This document shows, piece after piece, positions 25,885-33,648 of a stretch of DNA of 64,000 nt. Each line of letters starts with the position of its first letter. Position 1 is the first letter of the stretch. The stretch is from assembly GCF_022163125.1 (NCBI RefSeq), contig NZ_CP091881.1, positions 3,534,001 to 3,598,000 of the forward strand. The letters are read 5' to 3'. Under the pieces are notes generated by a model, which saw nothing but the letters and a program-made list of their open reading frames with translations, was not told the origin of the DNA and made no database searches. Origin of the DNA: Paenibacillus sp. HWE-109 (GTDB lineage: Bacteria > Bacillota > Bacilli > Paenibacillales > NBRC-103111). A program made the position numbers and the translations under genes.

Positions 25885-25982
25885 GCTCCCAGAACGAGTC
25901 CAGCAACGAACGACAGGGCCGCCACAACCAACACCGTAACAATAACCGCGTCTACACGCATGCTCCAGCTATACCCGCCCAT
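25872..25982 (-). CDS. Tiny membrane protein, 36 residues
   Basis: ATG at 25982 overlaps the end of the dNMP kinase gene; TGA at 25872. MGGYSWSMRVDAVIV begins a strong hydrophobic helix through LVVAALSFVAGLVLGAWVF. Overlaps on both sides indicate coupled translation. Possible holin-like or exclusion peptide; function unknown. Confidence 0.6.
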   Translation of the reverse strand: MGGYSWSMRVDAVIVTVLVVAALSFVAGLVLGAWVF

Positions 25983-26508
25983 AGCCACTCACCCCCGTTA
26001 AAATTGCGTCAATCTTCACGTGTAATTCCGCCAATGAACCCGAATTCTCAAACTCGTAATCGACCGCGAACGTATCAACGTGTGATTCCGTTTCATGTCG
26101 TAAGTCTACGTAATTAAACGTATCAGCGGAAGCTACTGCACGATTAAAACGTTCGCCTTCCGGAGCGTTAACGCGGATGATTACGTAACCTTCTGCGCGG
26201 CAACGCTCGTATTCGTTAGGTTGGCGGAGGTCCGTTATTGCGACGGGGTACTTCGCAGCCTGCTGTCGCATACCCCGTATTTGATCGAAACACTTGTACA
26301 CCCATACGTCAGGATCGCGCTGTCTCATCGTCTGACCGAACCACTGGTACCCTTCGCGTGGTTTCGTGGTGGAGTTACCGAACAATTCGTGATAGTAACG
26401 TTTGAGCTCATCGCCGAACGCGAACCGTTGGTATCCGTACTTCTCCGCCAAGTACACTGCGACCGAGTCCTTACCGCTGCGCAGGCGACCGGTTAGCGCG
26501 ATGTTCAT
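25969..26508 (-). CDS. Deoxynucleoside monophosphate kinase
   Basis: 179 residues, ATG start. P-loop ALTGRLRSGKDSVA, then YGYQRFAFGDELKRYYHELF typical of phage dNMP kinases (T4 gp1-like/AAA_33 group), ITDLRQPNEYERCRAEGYVI as the base- and phosphate-handling segment. Converts dNMPs to dNDPs for phage DNA. Part of a dNTP operon with ThyX, dUTPase and NrdJ. Confidence 0.85.
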   Translation of the reverse strand: MNIALTGRLRSGKDSVAVYLAEKYGYQRFAFGDELKRYYHELFGNSTTKPREGYQWFGQTMRQRDPDVWVYKCFDQIRGMRQQAAKYPVAITDLRQPNEYERCRAEGYVIIRVNAPEGERFNRAVASADTFNYVDLRHETESHVDTFAVDYEFENSGSLAELHVKIDAILTGVSGYGRV

Positions 26509-26714
26509 TCGGACACCGCCGTCCAGGTCCCGTCCTCATTGGCGGTAGCAACTACCGTCGGTTCGCTGCTTATACGAGCGACGGCGTAGTTGTGCGACCA
26601 AATACCGAATTGCTGACGTAGTGCGGACTTGGCGGTCCCTACGCTCGTATACAGCGCACGGCTATGCGCGAGTTCACTGGAGGATTTACGGACTATTACG
26701 TAAACGTTGATCAT
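26505..26714 (-). CDS. Small protein, 69 residues
   Basis: ATG overlapping neighbours by four bases on both sides. MINVYVIVRKSSSELAHSRA, GTAKSALRQQFGIW, ending GTWTAVSE; short beta-alpha protein of a type common in phage operons (compare 28838-29038). Function unknown. Confidence 0.65.
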   Translation of the reverse strand: MINVYVIVRKSSSELAHSRALYTSVGTAKSALRQQFGIWSHNYAVARISSEPTVVATANEDGTWTAVSE

Positions 26715-27673
26715 GCGCTCACCTCCTCACGTGAGTCGTCGATAATGCGGTCGCCGTACTCAACGTCAAACGAAGTATACGTGTAACCCTTTCCGTCGCA
26801 GCCAGCGTGATCCAACTGGATTTCGCCGTCAGAATCGGTTTCTACGCCCCTCACGGTAATCCTCATGTGAAACTCGCGGTCACCATCATAGGTATCGACG
26901 ATATCCCCAACACATACACTTTCCGGCTGCGGAACGTTTATGTACTCGTCCGGCACCGTTAAGCCAAGCGCACGGCGCAGCGCGATCGCTTTACCGATAT
27001 GGGCGTTGAAGCAATCGTCCGGTGCGCAACGGGCTTTGCCGCGTGCATATATTTCGCCATCATTGAAATTCGGTAGATATTTAATCAACGCTACCACTGT
27101 ACGTTTTTCACGGTTAATTACGTACTCGACGCGCTGCATCGGAATCCAGTCCATTATGCCGTCTATAACTTTGGGCCAGAAGGAGATAGTCTTTCCGCTG
27201 ACATCGCGGCTACTTCGCTCCAGCTCCGCAACGTCCTTCTTCGCTTGCTCGACGATCCCATCGCGCGTCTTAAATGGAGCACGCATAGCGTCGTCAAGTT
27301 GCTTCGCTAATACGGAGAATTTAGCGGACTGCTTACGCTCAAGCTCCGTAACTCTCAACGTAAGGCTGGCGACTGTTTGAGTGAGGCCGTCGATTTGAGC
27401 GCGGATATCGGCGGATGGCTCTGTGCAGGTTAGCGGCTCGAGGACGACATAGTGTTCGTGCCTAACATACCAGTAACCGTCTCCGTGAAATGTCTCACTT
27501 CTCCGTAAATTCGCGTAAACATCCACCGAGCTTTCGCGTATGACTTCCGCTAGATCCCCGATTTTATAATAGCCGCTGCCATCTCCCGTAACTTTAATCC
27601 GCTCCCCAACGTCTGCCTTCCGACTTACTTCGCGATACTTTACCCCGTCAATTACTGTAATTTGTCCGCTCAT
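26711..27673 (-). CDS. SH3-like repeat protein with coiled coil, 320 residues
   Basis: Residues about 5-75 form one SH3/KOW-like unit (YREVSRKADVGERIKVTG, YYKIGDLAEVI) closely like units of the 920-residue protein at 39252-42014. Residues 85-155 are coiled coil (QIDGLTQTVASLTLRVTELE). Residues 170-250 contain RKRTVV-like VINREKRTVVALIKYLPNF and ARCAPDDCFNAHIGKAIALR, a block seen in firmicute phage proteins. A last beta part begins CVGDIVDTYDG. Function unknown; the shared unit links it to the polymerase-adjacent repeat protein. Confidence 0.7.
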   Translation of the reverse strand: MSGQITVIDGVKYREVSRKADVGERIKVTGDGSGYYKIGDLAEVIRESSVDVYANLRRSETFHGDGYWYVRHEHYVVLEPLTCTEPSADIRAQIDGLTQTVASLTLRVTELERKQSAKFSVLAKQLDDAMRAPFKTRDGIVEQAKKDVAELERSSRDVSGKTISFWPKVIDGIMDWIPMQRVEYVINREKRTVVALIKYLPNFNDGEIYARGKARCAPDDCFNAHIGKAIALRRALGLTVPDEYINVPQPESVCVGDIVDTYDGDREFHMRITVRGVETDSDGEIQLDHAGCDGKGYTYTSFDVEYGDRIIDDSREEVSA

Positions 27674-28110
27674 TTAGACGCTCCTTTTCCGCTCGACGGC
27701 GGGATTATTTTAACGCTCAACGTCTGCCTTCCGAACTGTTTGGCGCGCTTTTCTGACGTCATATAAACGTCAATGTGGCCGTCCTTTATTGCGCCGCCAC
27801 GATCTTGGCACGTATAAGTCCGCCCAAGTTCCGGTATTTCAACGCGGGTTCCGAACGCTAAATCCGGACCACACGCAGCCGTAACGCCTTCCTCCGTCTT
27901 CTTACCGCTTGCCGTGATACCGTAGCCTCGATCACCTGGACGCTTGCCCGTCGACTGAAACGAGTTAGTATACGCTGTGACTTCGTACTTTACGTCAGAT
28001 TGCGTTGGTTCTGGCGGTAGTTCGCGCCCCGTCGTCATTAGCGCAATCATTAACGCTACCAACAGTCCTATACGGACGCGCTTCGTTCGCTGAAGTACGG
28101 GTCGACCCAC
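27670..28110 (-). CDS. 3D-domain protein, cell-wall lytic type, membrane anchored
   Basis: About 146 residues. A hydrophobic segment (IGLLVALMIALMTTG, about 12-27) is a signal or anchor. The rest is a 3D domain: YEVTAYTNSFQSTG, GITASGKKTEEGV, CGPDLAFGTRVEIP, then CQDRGGAIKDGHIDVYM with the three conserved Asp. Related to the catalytic barrel of MltA-like enzymes and to YabE/YocH-type wall hydrolases. The start is uncertain: the GTG at 28110 lies within ThyX and lacks a clear ribosome site; start sites closer to 28062 are possible. Confidence 0.78.
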   Translation of the reverse strand: MGRPVLQRTKRVRIGLLVALMIALMTTGRELPPEPTQSDVKYEVTAYTNSFQSTGKRPGDRGYGITASGKKTEEGVTAACGPDLAFGTRVEIPELGRTYTCQDRGGAIKDGHIDVYMTSEKRAKQFGRQTLSVKIIPPSSGKGASK

Positions 28111-28841
28111 GCGTCCACTTTTTCGATTTCGCTGCGGACGGCTTCCGCCAGGTCAGCGATTTCCCACTGAGCGTGCGTACTGGCGTTACGCTTTCCGTAG
28201 AATTCGAGGATGGCGCGTAGGTTGGCGGTCATGACGAGATTGCAGGCGGCGGCGTTCGGTAGGACATAGCGGGCATCTTCGGCAGGAACTCCGCAAGCAC
28301 GTAGAGCATCGTAGGCTTTCTGCAACGTTTCCATCGCCTCAATAAACGTACCTGCGGCTGTTTTACGATAGTATGGATTATCTCCGCGTTCCGTGAATTT
28401 ATCGTCAGAGATGCTTTCGGGGATCACGTAATCGAATCCGCCTGATTTATCGGAAGAACCGAATTTAACGTAGCGCTGCGATTGGACGCTGAATGAAAAC
28501 TGGCGATGACGCGTTAACTGTGCGAGAAGCGAGCGCGAAACGCCTTCAATGGCGAATGTGTACGTGATGTGCTCGAGCGTTGATGTATGGCCGGAACGCG
28601 TAATGTGGCGGAACAAGCGGTCGGCTTCCGTGCCAGCTTCGCCGTCTGACGCGGATTGGCCGAAGTATTTAGCGCCTTCGAGCGGAAGGATTTCGGCCGG
28701 TGCGTTCGGTGAATAGCACGTTCGGATAGCGGTTAGGGCGACGGCCGCACGTTCGTTAGTACTTGCGGGAACAGCTTGCGGCGGTAACTCTAATACGTAT
28801 ACATCCGCCAGAGTAGTGTGCGCGATTAGCTTAACGTTCAA
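28068..28841 (-). CDS. thyX: FAD-dependent thymidylate synthase ThyX
   Basis: 257 residues from a TTG 7 nt after GAGGAGG. The ThyX signature RHRQFSFSVQSQRYV is present, preceded by HTSTLEHITYTFAIEGVSR; the later part has YVLPNAAACNLVMTANLRAI and HAQWEIADLAEAV. Makes dTMP from dUMP using FAD/NADPH and methylene-THF. With dUTPase and NrdJ in the same unit it gives an independent dTTP supply. Confidence 0.95.
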   Translation of the reverse strand: MNVKLIAHTTLADVYVLELPPQAVPASTNERAAVALTAIRTCYSPNAPAEILPLEGAKYFGQSASDGEAGTEADRLFRHITRSGHTSTLEHITYTFAIEGVSRSLLAQLTRHRQFSFSVQSQRYVKFGSSDKSGGFDYVIPESISDDKFTERGDNPYYRKTAAGTFIEAMETLQKAYDALRACGVPAEDARYVLPNAAACNLVMTANLRAILEFYGKRNASTHAQWEIADLAEAVRSEIEKVDAWVDPYFSERSASV

Positions 28842-29038
28842 TTGGCGGCCTCCTCTTCAATTATGAAATCAAAAACCGCAGTGGTGATGTGTTTTCCGTG
28901 CCACGAACTATACTTTTTCGTATAGTCAACTAGCTTTAGCGCTTCTTTATTGGCGCGCTCCCTCGTTTTATACGTTCGAATCGCGTTTTCTTTGAGATAC
29001 GGACGACCGTCGATTAAGATAACGTAGATATCGCTCAT
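28838..29038 (-). CDS. Small protein, 66 residues
   Basis: ATG behind AAGGAGGGGTACGCAGT, overlapping ThyX and dUTPase genes by four bases each. MSDIYVILIDGRPYLKENAI, then TYKTRERANKEALKLV: a short beta-beta-alpha phage protein similar in style to 26505-26714. Function unknown. Confidence 0.65.
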   Translation of the reverse strand: MSDIYVILIDGRPYLKENAIRTYKTRERANKEALKLVDYTKKYSSWHGKHITTAVFDFIIEEEAAN

Positions 29039-29571
29039 ACTGCGTACCCCTCCTTCGCGCTAGTTCCGTCCTGCCTTGCGTGATTCTCTGCGTTCTTTTC
29101 AACGTAGATTCGATGAACATCTTCCGCGCTCAGTCCGACCTTATCCGAAAGGCTGACGAGGAAATGCCACATGTCGATGACCTCACCCCGTAGCGCGTCC
29201 CTATCGATCGGCTTCGGATTCTTCCACCACTTCCAATTGACTTCACGCCTGATTTCGTCAATTTCCGACTCCATCGCGAGAGTGATACCGATTACCCACT
29301 CGTCGAGACTCTTTTTGATACCGCGCTCTGAAGTGATGCGGCCGTCAAGTGTTTTTTGCATCGTGAATATCTGCGTGAGCTTATCATTCGAAACCTGCTC
29401 GATATGCTTTCCGTCTATCTCTTCGTGACATACTGGACAAATGAACGTTGCACCATCTGCCGAGACATCTTCAATTGTTAAAATGTCATCACCGTAAACA
29501 GAAACTGTAGCGCGGTCCCACTCTGACGCTGACCGCACGCATTCGCATTTCTGACACTTATAACCGTTCAA
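29035..29571 (-). CDS. Dimeric all-alpha dUTPase fused to an N-terminal zinc ribbon
   Basis: 178 residues, TTG start behind CGGAGGTGGCGCAGG. Residues 5-50: CQKCE...FICPVCHEE, a four-Cys zinc ribbon. Residues 60-170: all-alpha NTP pyrophosphatase of the dUTPase-2 type with EIDEIRREVNWKWWK (metal-binding acids), RGEVIDMWHFLVSLSDKVGL and YVEKNAENHARQDGT. Hydrolyses dUTP to dUMP, the ThyX substrate. The zinc ribbon is an unusual addition. The palindrome 29611-29635 lies 40 bases upstream. Confidence 0.85.
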   Translation of the reverse strand: MNGYKCQKCECVRSASEWDRATVSVYGDDILTIEDVSADGATFICPVCHEEIDGKHIEQVSNDKLTQIFTMQKTLDGRITSERGIKKSLDEWVIGITLAMESEIDEIRREVNWKWWKNPKPIDRDALRGEVIDMWHFLVSLSDKVGLSAEDVHRIYVEKNAENHARQDGTSAKEGYAV

Positions 29572-29610
29572 CCTGCGCCACCTCCGTTTAATTTCCGTAC
29601 AGTCTGTTAA

Positions 29611-29635
29611 TGTACGGTCGATGCGTTTTCGTACA
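29611..29635 (-). promoter_or_regulatory. Palindromic element D, TGTACG-N13-CGTACA
   Basis: Perfect inverted hexamers about 40 bases upstream of the dUTPase start; related copies at 44322, 46016 and 58482. Confidence 0.65.
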
Positions 29636-29713
29636 GCTTATACGAGACTATATCCGCGTTTTTCTATTTCGCACATCTTTCCGTAAACTTTTTACTTAAC
29701 CATAACGATTCCA

Positions 29714-29759
29714 CATCCGTTATCAGCGCAATATTACTAGCGCGACATAATAACGGATG
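29714..29759 (-). terminator. Inverted repeat after ribonucleotide reductase gene
   Basis: CATCCGTTAT (29714-29723) and ATAACGGATG (29750-29759) form a 10-bp stem with inner GCGC pairing, 20 bases after the NrdJ stop. No strong T run, so termination or mRNA 3'-end protection are both possible. The rest of 29636-29778 shows nothing else. Confidence 0.45.
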
Positions 29760-29778
29760 CAATCGGATATTTCGCGGG

Positions 29779-32076
29779 TTAACGTATCGGACAAAAGCCG
29801 CCCTCACAGCTATCTGCACCATCTAAATCGCTCTCCCCTGTCGTTTCATAGCGCGTCAGCAGCGCAGGATCGAACGGCTTCATATCCGCAGCCATGCGCT
29901 CATACGTCGCTTGATCGATCGCCTCATACGGAGCCAACGCATAAGAACCGCCGTCTAACGCTAAAAATGACACCGCCGTGAACTCGTCCCATTTATCGTA
30001 GACAATCGCTTCGACTTCGCTCCATTCATGCGGGCGGACCGTGATCGTATTCGACGAATTGTGCTCGGTATAATAGCGCTGAAAAGCGAAGTAAGTATCG
30101 AGTTGGCGCGCTGCACTGACGTCGTCCTTCGTTTCGGTCGCGGATGATTTAACGGGAAAATCGATAACATAAGTCCTCGCGTTTGCCATACGTTCGGCTT
30201 CCGTTTCGCCTGGCGTTCCGACTTCGGGATTTACCGTCCAGCCGAGGTCGATCACAGCGCGAGCCAACGGATCGGCGGCGTTAATGCGGATGCGGCGGAT
30301 ATAGTACGGCGAGTGCGACCAGTGGAGACCGCTCGATACGCCGCCCGCCACCTGCGAGATTGTGCCTTCAGGCTTAACGGTTGTTACGAGTAGCGGCGAG
30401 GATACGCGAAGTTGTTTCGCATAGTCATCCGCCTCATTGCGCGCCATTTTACCGAGCCAACCGAGAATTTCCGACTCACTATCGGAGTTCCCTACGCTTG
30501 TTGCAAACGCGTCCTTTACGCCGGTTAGTGACGTACCGAGCAGCCTATCGCGTTGTTGTACCGCATTCCAGTGCGGAATTTCTAACTCAGCGAGCGTCAT
30601 GCGGAGACCGCAACGCGCCGATAGCCTCTGTGCTTCTTCTAGCGCTTGAAAAACGAACACTGTACCGTCTCTGCCGATTGAACGCGTAAATGACGTCATG
30701 TTAACAGTCGTCAGATTGCAGACTCCGTAACTATCGAGTAATATTTCCGCACAAGGATTCAGTCCCTCCGCGTTCGGACGTCTTCTGCGCGCTTCTTCGA
30801 GGTTAACGAAGCCAGGCTCACCCTCCGCTTGCATCATCTCGAATACGAGGTTAAGGAATTCGCGTGAAGGCTTCGTTTCAAACGCGATTGAATTGTTCGA
30901 CATTCTGCGGTGATGGAGCGGTCGTACATTCGGATCATGCAGCGTCAGCCCTTCGAGGAATCGCGCTTCCTTTTCGAGTCCGAGTGCGCGAGTTTTCTCG
31001 ACCACTTTAGCGTGCTTATCCGCGTCCCAAATACCGTTGAGTCCGTACTTAGCGAAGATGCACTCGTAATCGTCCGCGTCCATCAGGAAGATTTCCGCTG
31101 TTCTTCGCACGCCGCCGACAACAACGTTTGCTCCGATAAGATTACCGATGTCGAGAATGTGGATCGGGCGGACTTTTGCGTATGCCGTCTCTACAGTAAC
31201 GTCCAATTTCTCTCGGTATGCCTTAACGTGCTCTAGCGGAGCTAACGACGGATCAATCTCGTTCTTTAACACGTGATCAATGCCTTCGAACATTTCACGT
31301 AGAGGTTCGGGACCTGAAGCCGTGCCGCCAAACGTATTCAAACGCTCACCTTTCGGACGTACGCTATTATACGAAATCTTCACCGTATGGATATGTTCAT
31401 ACTGCGGCTCCGTTAAGATGCGGAGGTAAGTACGCAGGCTTTCGACCCAGCCTTCCTTCGAGTCTCCGATATAAATCTTCGCGTATCCGTTATCCATATC
31501 GCGAAGCACCGTCGATTCGTAGCGTGCAGCCTTCGGGACAGGATCGTATTCCGAATGGATAAGCGTAGTATTTGTGCGAATTGGCGCGAGGCCCGCAGCG
31601 AGTGCTTTCGTGCTTTTGAAACCGACGCCTGTTCCGACCATTAACAGGTAAAAGAGATCGCCGAGATCGTCCCATGACGCAACATTAATAAATGAGCAGT
31701 TGAAATTCGCGAGAGGATATTTATCAGCTACGCCATTCTCAGCGCCGCCAACCCACAGTGTTCGACCGCTAAGGAACTGGCGCAAATGAAACATATTATC
31801 GAATAGGAGCTCCGCTTCTCTACGATGCCACACATAATCGACCGGATAGCCAATGTGCGTCAAATGCTTAACTGCAAGCTGAACGTTATATTCCGCTGCG
31901 CGTCGGACAGTTTCCTTCCAGTTTTCACGGCGCCCTTTTGACGGAAGCCACCGTGAGTATGTTCGCAGGTATACGAATTGGCCGAGCGCGTTCAATTCAT
32001 CCGGTGTATCGGGGTACTTTTCGAGAAACTCTTCCGTTAATAGTTCCGTATCAATTACGTTTAATTGCGTTTTAAT
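29779..32076 (-). CDS. nrdJ: Class II (B12-dependent) ribonucleoside-triphosphate reductase (probable ATT start)
   Basis: About 765 residues. LGQFVYLRTYSRWLP, NFNCSFINV, MVGTGVGFKSTKAL, PCAEILLDSYGVCNLTTVN (active-site Cys with Glu) and the C-terminal CEGGFC redox pair define NrdJ. It reduces NTPs using adenosylcobalamin. The TTG at 31995 has no ribosome site; ATT at 32076, 9 nt from AGAGGA, restores (M)KTQLNVIDTELLTEEFLEK, the family's usual first helix, overlapping the upstream gene by 16 bases. Reductase of this type needs host cobalamin. Confidence 0.93.
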   Translation of the reverse strand: MKTQLNVIDTELLTEEFLEKYPDTPDELNALGQFVYLRTYSRWLPSKGRRENWKETVRRAAEYNVQLAVKHLTHIGYPVDYVWHRREAELLFDNMFHLRQFLSGRTLWVGGAENGVADKYPLANFNCSFINVASWDDLGDLFYLLMVGTGVGFKSTKALAAGLAPIRTNTTLIHSEYDPVPKAARYESTVLRDMDNGYAKIYIGDSKEGWVESLRTYLRILTEPQYEHIHTVKISYNSVRPKGERLNTFGGTASGPEPLREMFEGIDHVLKNEIDPSLAPLEHVKAYREKLDVTVETAYAKVRPIHILDIGNLIGANVVVGGVRRTAEIFLMDADDYECIFAKYGLNGIWDADKHAKVVEKTRALGLEKEARFLEGLTLHDPNVRPLHHRRMSNNSIAFETKPSREFLNLVFEMMQAEGEPGFVNLEEARRRRPNAEGLNPCAEILLDSYGVCNLTTVNMTSFTRSIGRDGTVFVFQALEEAQRLSARCGLRMTLAELEIPHWNAVQQRDRLLGTSLTGVKDAFATSVGNSDSESEILGWLGKMARNEADDYAKQLRVSSPLLVTTVKPEGTISQVAGGVSSGLHWSHSPYYIRRIRINAADPLARAVIDLGWTVNPEVGTPGETEAERMANARTYVIDFPVKSSATETKDDVSAARQLDTYFAFQRYYTEHNSSNTITVRPHEWSEVEAIVYDKWDEFTAVSFLALDGGSYALAPYEAIDQATYERMAADMKPFDPALLTRYETTGESDLDGADSCEGGFCPIR

Positions 32077-32255
32077 TGCGCATCGTCCTCTCGTATTTGG
32101 ATAATCTCCTGGTCAATTTCCGCTAATTTCCGTTCACACTCTGCCTTCTGCGCGGTCAAGCGTTCGACTTGTTCCGTCCGCCTGGCGAGCGTATCCGTTA
32201 TGCCGGCTAAATTGTATACGTACCAATCACGGAGACGCTGAAGATACGCGCTCAT
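32061..32255 (-). CDS. Small coiled-coil protein, 64 residues
   Basis: ATG overlapping the RuvC-like stop (ATGA). MSAYLQRLRDWYVYNLAGIT followed by a coiled coil (TARRTEQVERL-like, AECERKLAEIDQEIIQIRED). Contains in its 3' end the probable ribosome site of NrdJ. Function unknown. Confidence 0.65.
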   Translation of the reverse strand: MSAYLQRLRDWYVYNLAGITDTLARRTEQVERLTAQKAECERKLAEIDQEIIQIREDDAQLKRN

Positions 32256-32779
32256 ACGTCAATGAGACCCTTCGAAATCAGATACGCCAGAGCCACCGCA
32301 CAGGCATCGCTATCATCGTAACCAGTCGCGAATTTGTAATCGTCGCCCAACCGTAGGATATTGCGCACGGCGGCCGCCACTTCCGGCTTCTCCGCTTTAC
32401 CGTTGCCGGTTACGATTTTCTTAACGGACGTCGGCGATAATGGCGGCTTTAAATCGAGGACTTCGTAGCCAAACGTATGGAGCGCACGGTCGGCGGCCAC
32501 CCACGAATTGAATATCGTTTGAGTCGCGCGCTTATTACGGCCGGAAGTAAAATCTTCACGGACTACGGCATAGAACGGACGGTGAGCGTAGACCATTTGC
32601 GCGATAAAGGACTCAACGGTGACCGAACGGACGGCGTCGTTATCGGCGGTCGATGTCGCAACGGATGAGGCGGCGATTAACGTTGGGATGCGATCCCTAA
32701 CTTCGATGACGGCGGCGCCCGGTGACAACGAGAGGTCGAGTCCGAGATAACGTAGAGCGGGCGTTTTATTCGGCGGCAG
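32252..32779 (-). CDS. RuvC-like Holliday junction resolvase (probable CTG start)
   Basis: About 175 residues. From a CTG at 32779, 8 nt from GGAGGT, the product begins (M)PPNKTPALRYLGLDLSLSP, where GLDLSLS holds the first catalytic Asp of RuvC/RNase H-like resolvases. The last acidic motif is GYDDSDACAVALAYL; the middle acid lies near DLKPPLSPTSVKK and VTGNGKAEKPEVAAAVRN, the DNA-contact loop. A TTG at 32728 would delete the catalytic Asp, which supports the longer form. Resolves recombination/replication intermediates. Confidence 0.8.
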   Translation of the reverse strand: MPPNKTPALRYLGLDLSLSPGAAVIEVRDRIPTLIAASSVATSTADNDAVRSVTVESFIAQMVYAHRPFYAVVREDFTSGRNKRATQTIFNSWVAADRALHTFGYEVLDLKPPLSPTSVKKIVTGNGKAEKPEVAAAVRNILRLGDDYKFATGYDDSDACAVALAYLISKGLIDV

Positions 32780-33026
32780 AAGCGATCACCTCCTTAACAA
32801 ACGTATACTCCGTATTCTGCGTCCAAACAACGAGCGTGCCTTCGCCAGTCAATACGTCAATGACCATCGACGTATGTAAAACCGCGCCCCCGTTGTCAAT
32901 GTAAACGCAAATCATCGATTCGCCAACGCGGCAATTCACGATTTCAACGCGTCGGCATATACGGCGTGCCTCACGTTCATGCGGCGTTCCGTCTTTCTGG
33001 CGGATAGACTCGATAACGTAGATCAC
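32766..33026 (-). CDS. Unknown protein, 86 residues
   Basis: GTG start after GGGGGTGCCGACGCC. MIYVIESIRQKDGTPHEREA, mostly beta with VLTGEGTLVVWTQNTEY and a final helix. Its 3' end carries the ribosome site for the RuvC-like gene. Family not recognised. Confidence 0.6.
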   Translation of the reverse strand: MIYVIESIRQKDGTPHEREARRICRRVEIVNCRVGESMICVYIDNGGAVLHTSMVIDVLTGEGTLVVWTQNTEYTFVKEVIASAAE

Positions 33027-33409
33027 GGCGTCGGCACCCCCAACGAGTCAAGAATCGCGGACAATTCATCGGCATATTTGTTCCAACCGTCGTAACTACG
33101 TCCGAGCCTTCCGTTTACCAACCGGTGGCGCAATACCTCGACGTCCGCCTCTTCCGGTGACCACTGCCCCTCAAGTCCGTAGCAAGAGCAGTGACTCCCG
33201 TTAACTTCGTATAGAATCCCGTTAGATTTACGGCGTAAGAGAACGAACGCCTCTCCGGAGTAGTCTTGGTAAGAGTAATAGCCGAGAATAATCTCGATAT
33301 CATCTTTTCCCTCGATAAATTGTGCAGCATTAGTGCCCCAGCGAGTGCATTCAAAATCTTCGTAAAGGCTTTCTACTGTCTCCCAGTTTCGCAAAAGTAT
33401 TGGGTTCAT
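33023..33409 (-). CDS. Conserved phage protein, 128 residues
   Basis: ATG start, ATGA-type overlap. The stretch ILGYYSYQDYSGEAFVLLRR with LYEVNGSHCSCYGLEGQW and an acidic PEEAD is a widespread phage protein type of unknown function, often in replication operons. Two Cys in HCSCYG may bind metal. Confidence 0.7.
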   Translation of the reverse strand: MNPILLRNWETVESLYEDFECTRWGTNAAQFIEGKDDIEIILGYYSYQDYSGEAFVLLRRKSNGILYEVNGSHCSCYGLEGQWSPEEADVEVLRHRLVNGRLGRSYDGWNKYADELSAILDSLGVPTP

Positions 33410-33648
33410 TAAGCATTAGCTCCTTTCTCTAAAAGATTCTCGAGTGTTTCGCGGAACATTTGCTTAACTAGTGGGATAAACTCCGGCGGCATATCGTCGC
33501 CAACGCTCAGTAACTCTGCAATTTCCTCAACACGGCCGAGCTCGCTGTCTACCACTAACGCTCGAGCCTCAGACTCCGAAGTAACCTCCTGCAATAGCAG
33601 ACTCATCGCGGCAAATAGCGTAAACTTACGTAACTTATCGTTATCCAA
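33409..33648 (-). CDS. Small helical protein, 79 residues
   Basis: Two in-frame TTGs follow GGAGG; the second (33648) is 9 nt away and preferred. Acidic helices (SLLLQEVTSESEARALVV, MFRETLENLLEKGANA). Function unknown; lies directly after the PD-(D/E)XK nuclease. Confidence 0.6.
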   Translation of the reverse strand: MDNDKLRKFTLFAAMSLLLQEVTSESEARALVVDSELGRVEEIAELLSVGDDMPPEFIPLVKQMFRETLENLLEKGANA

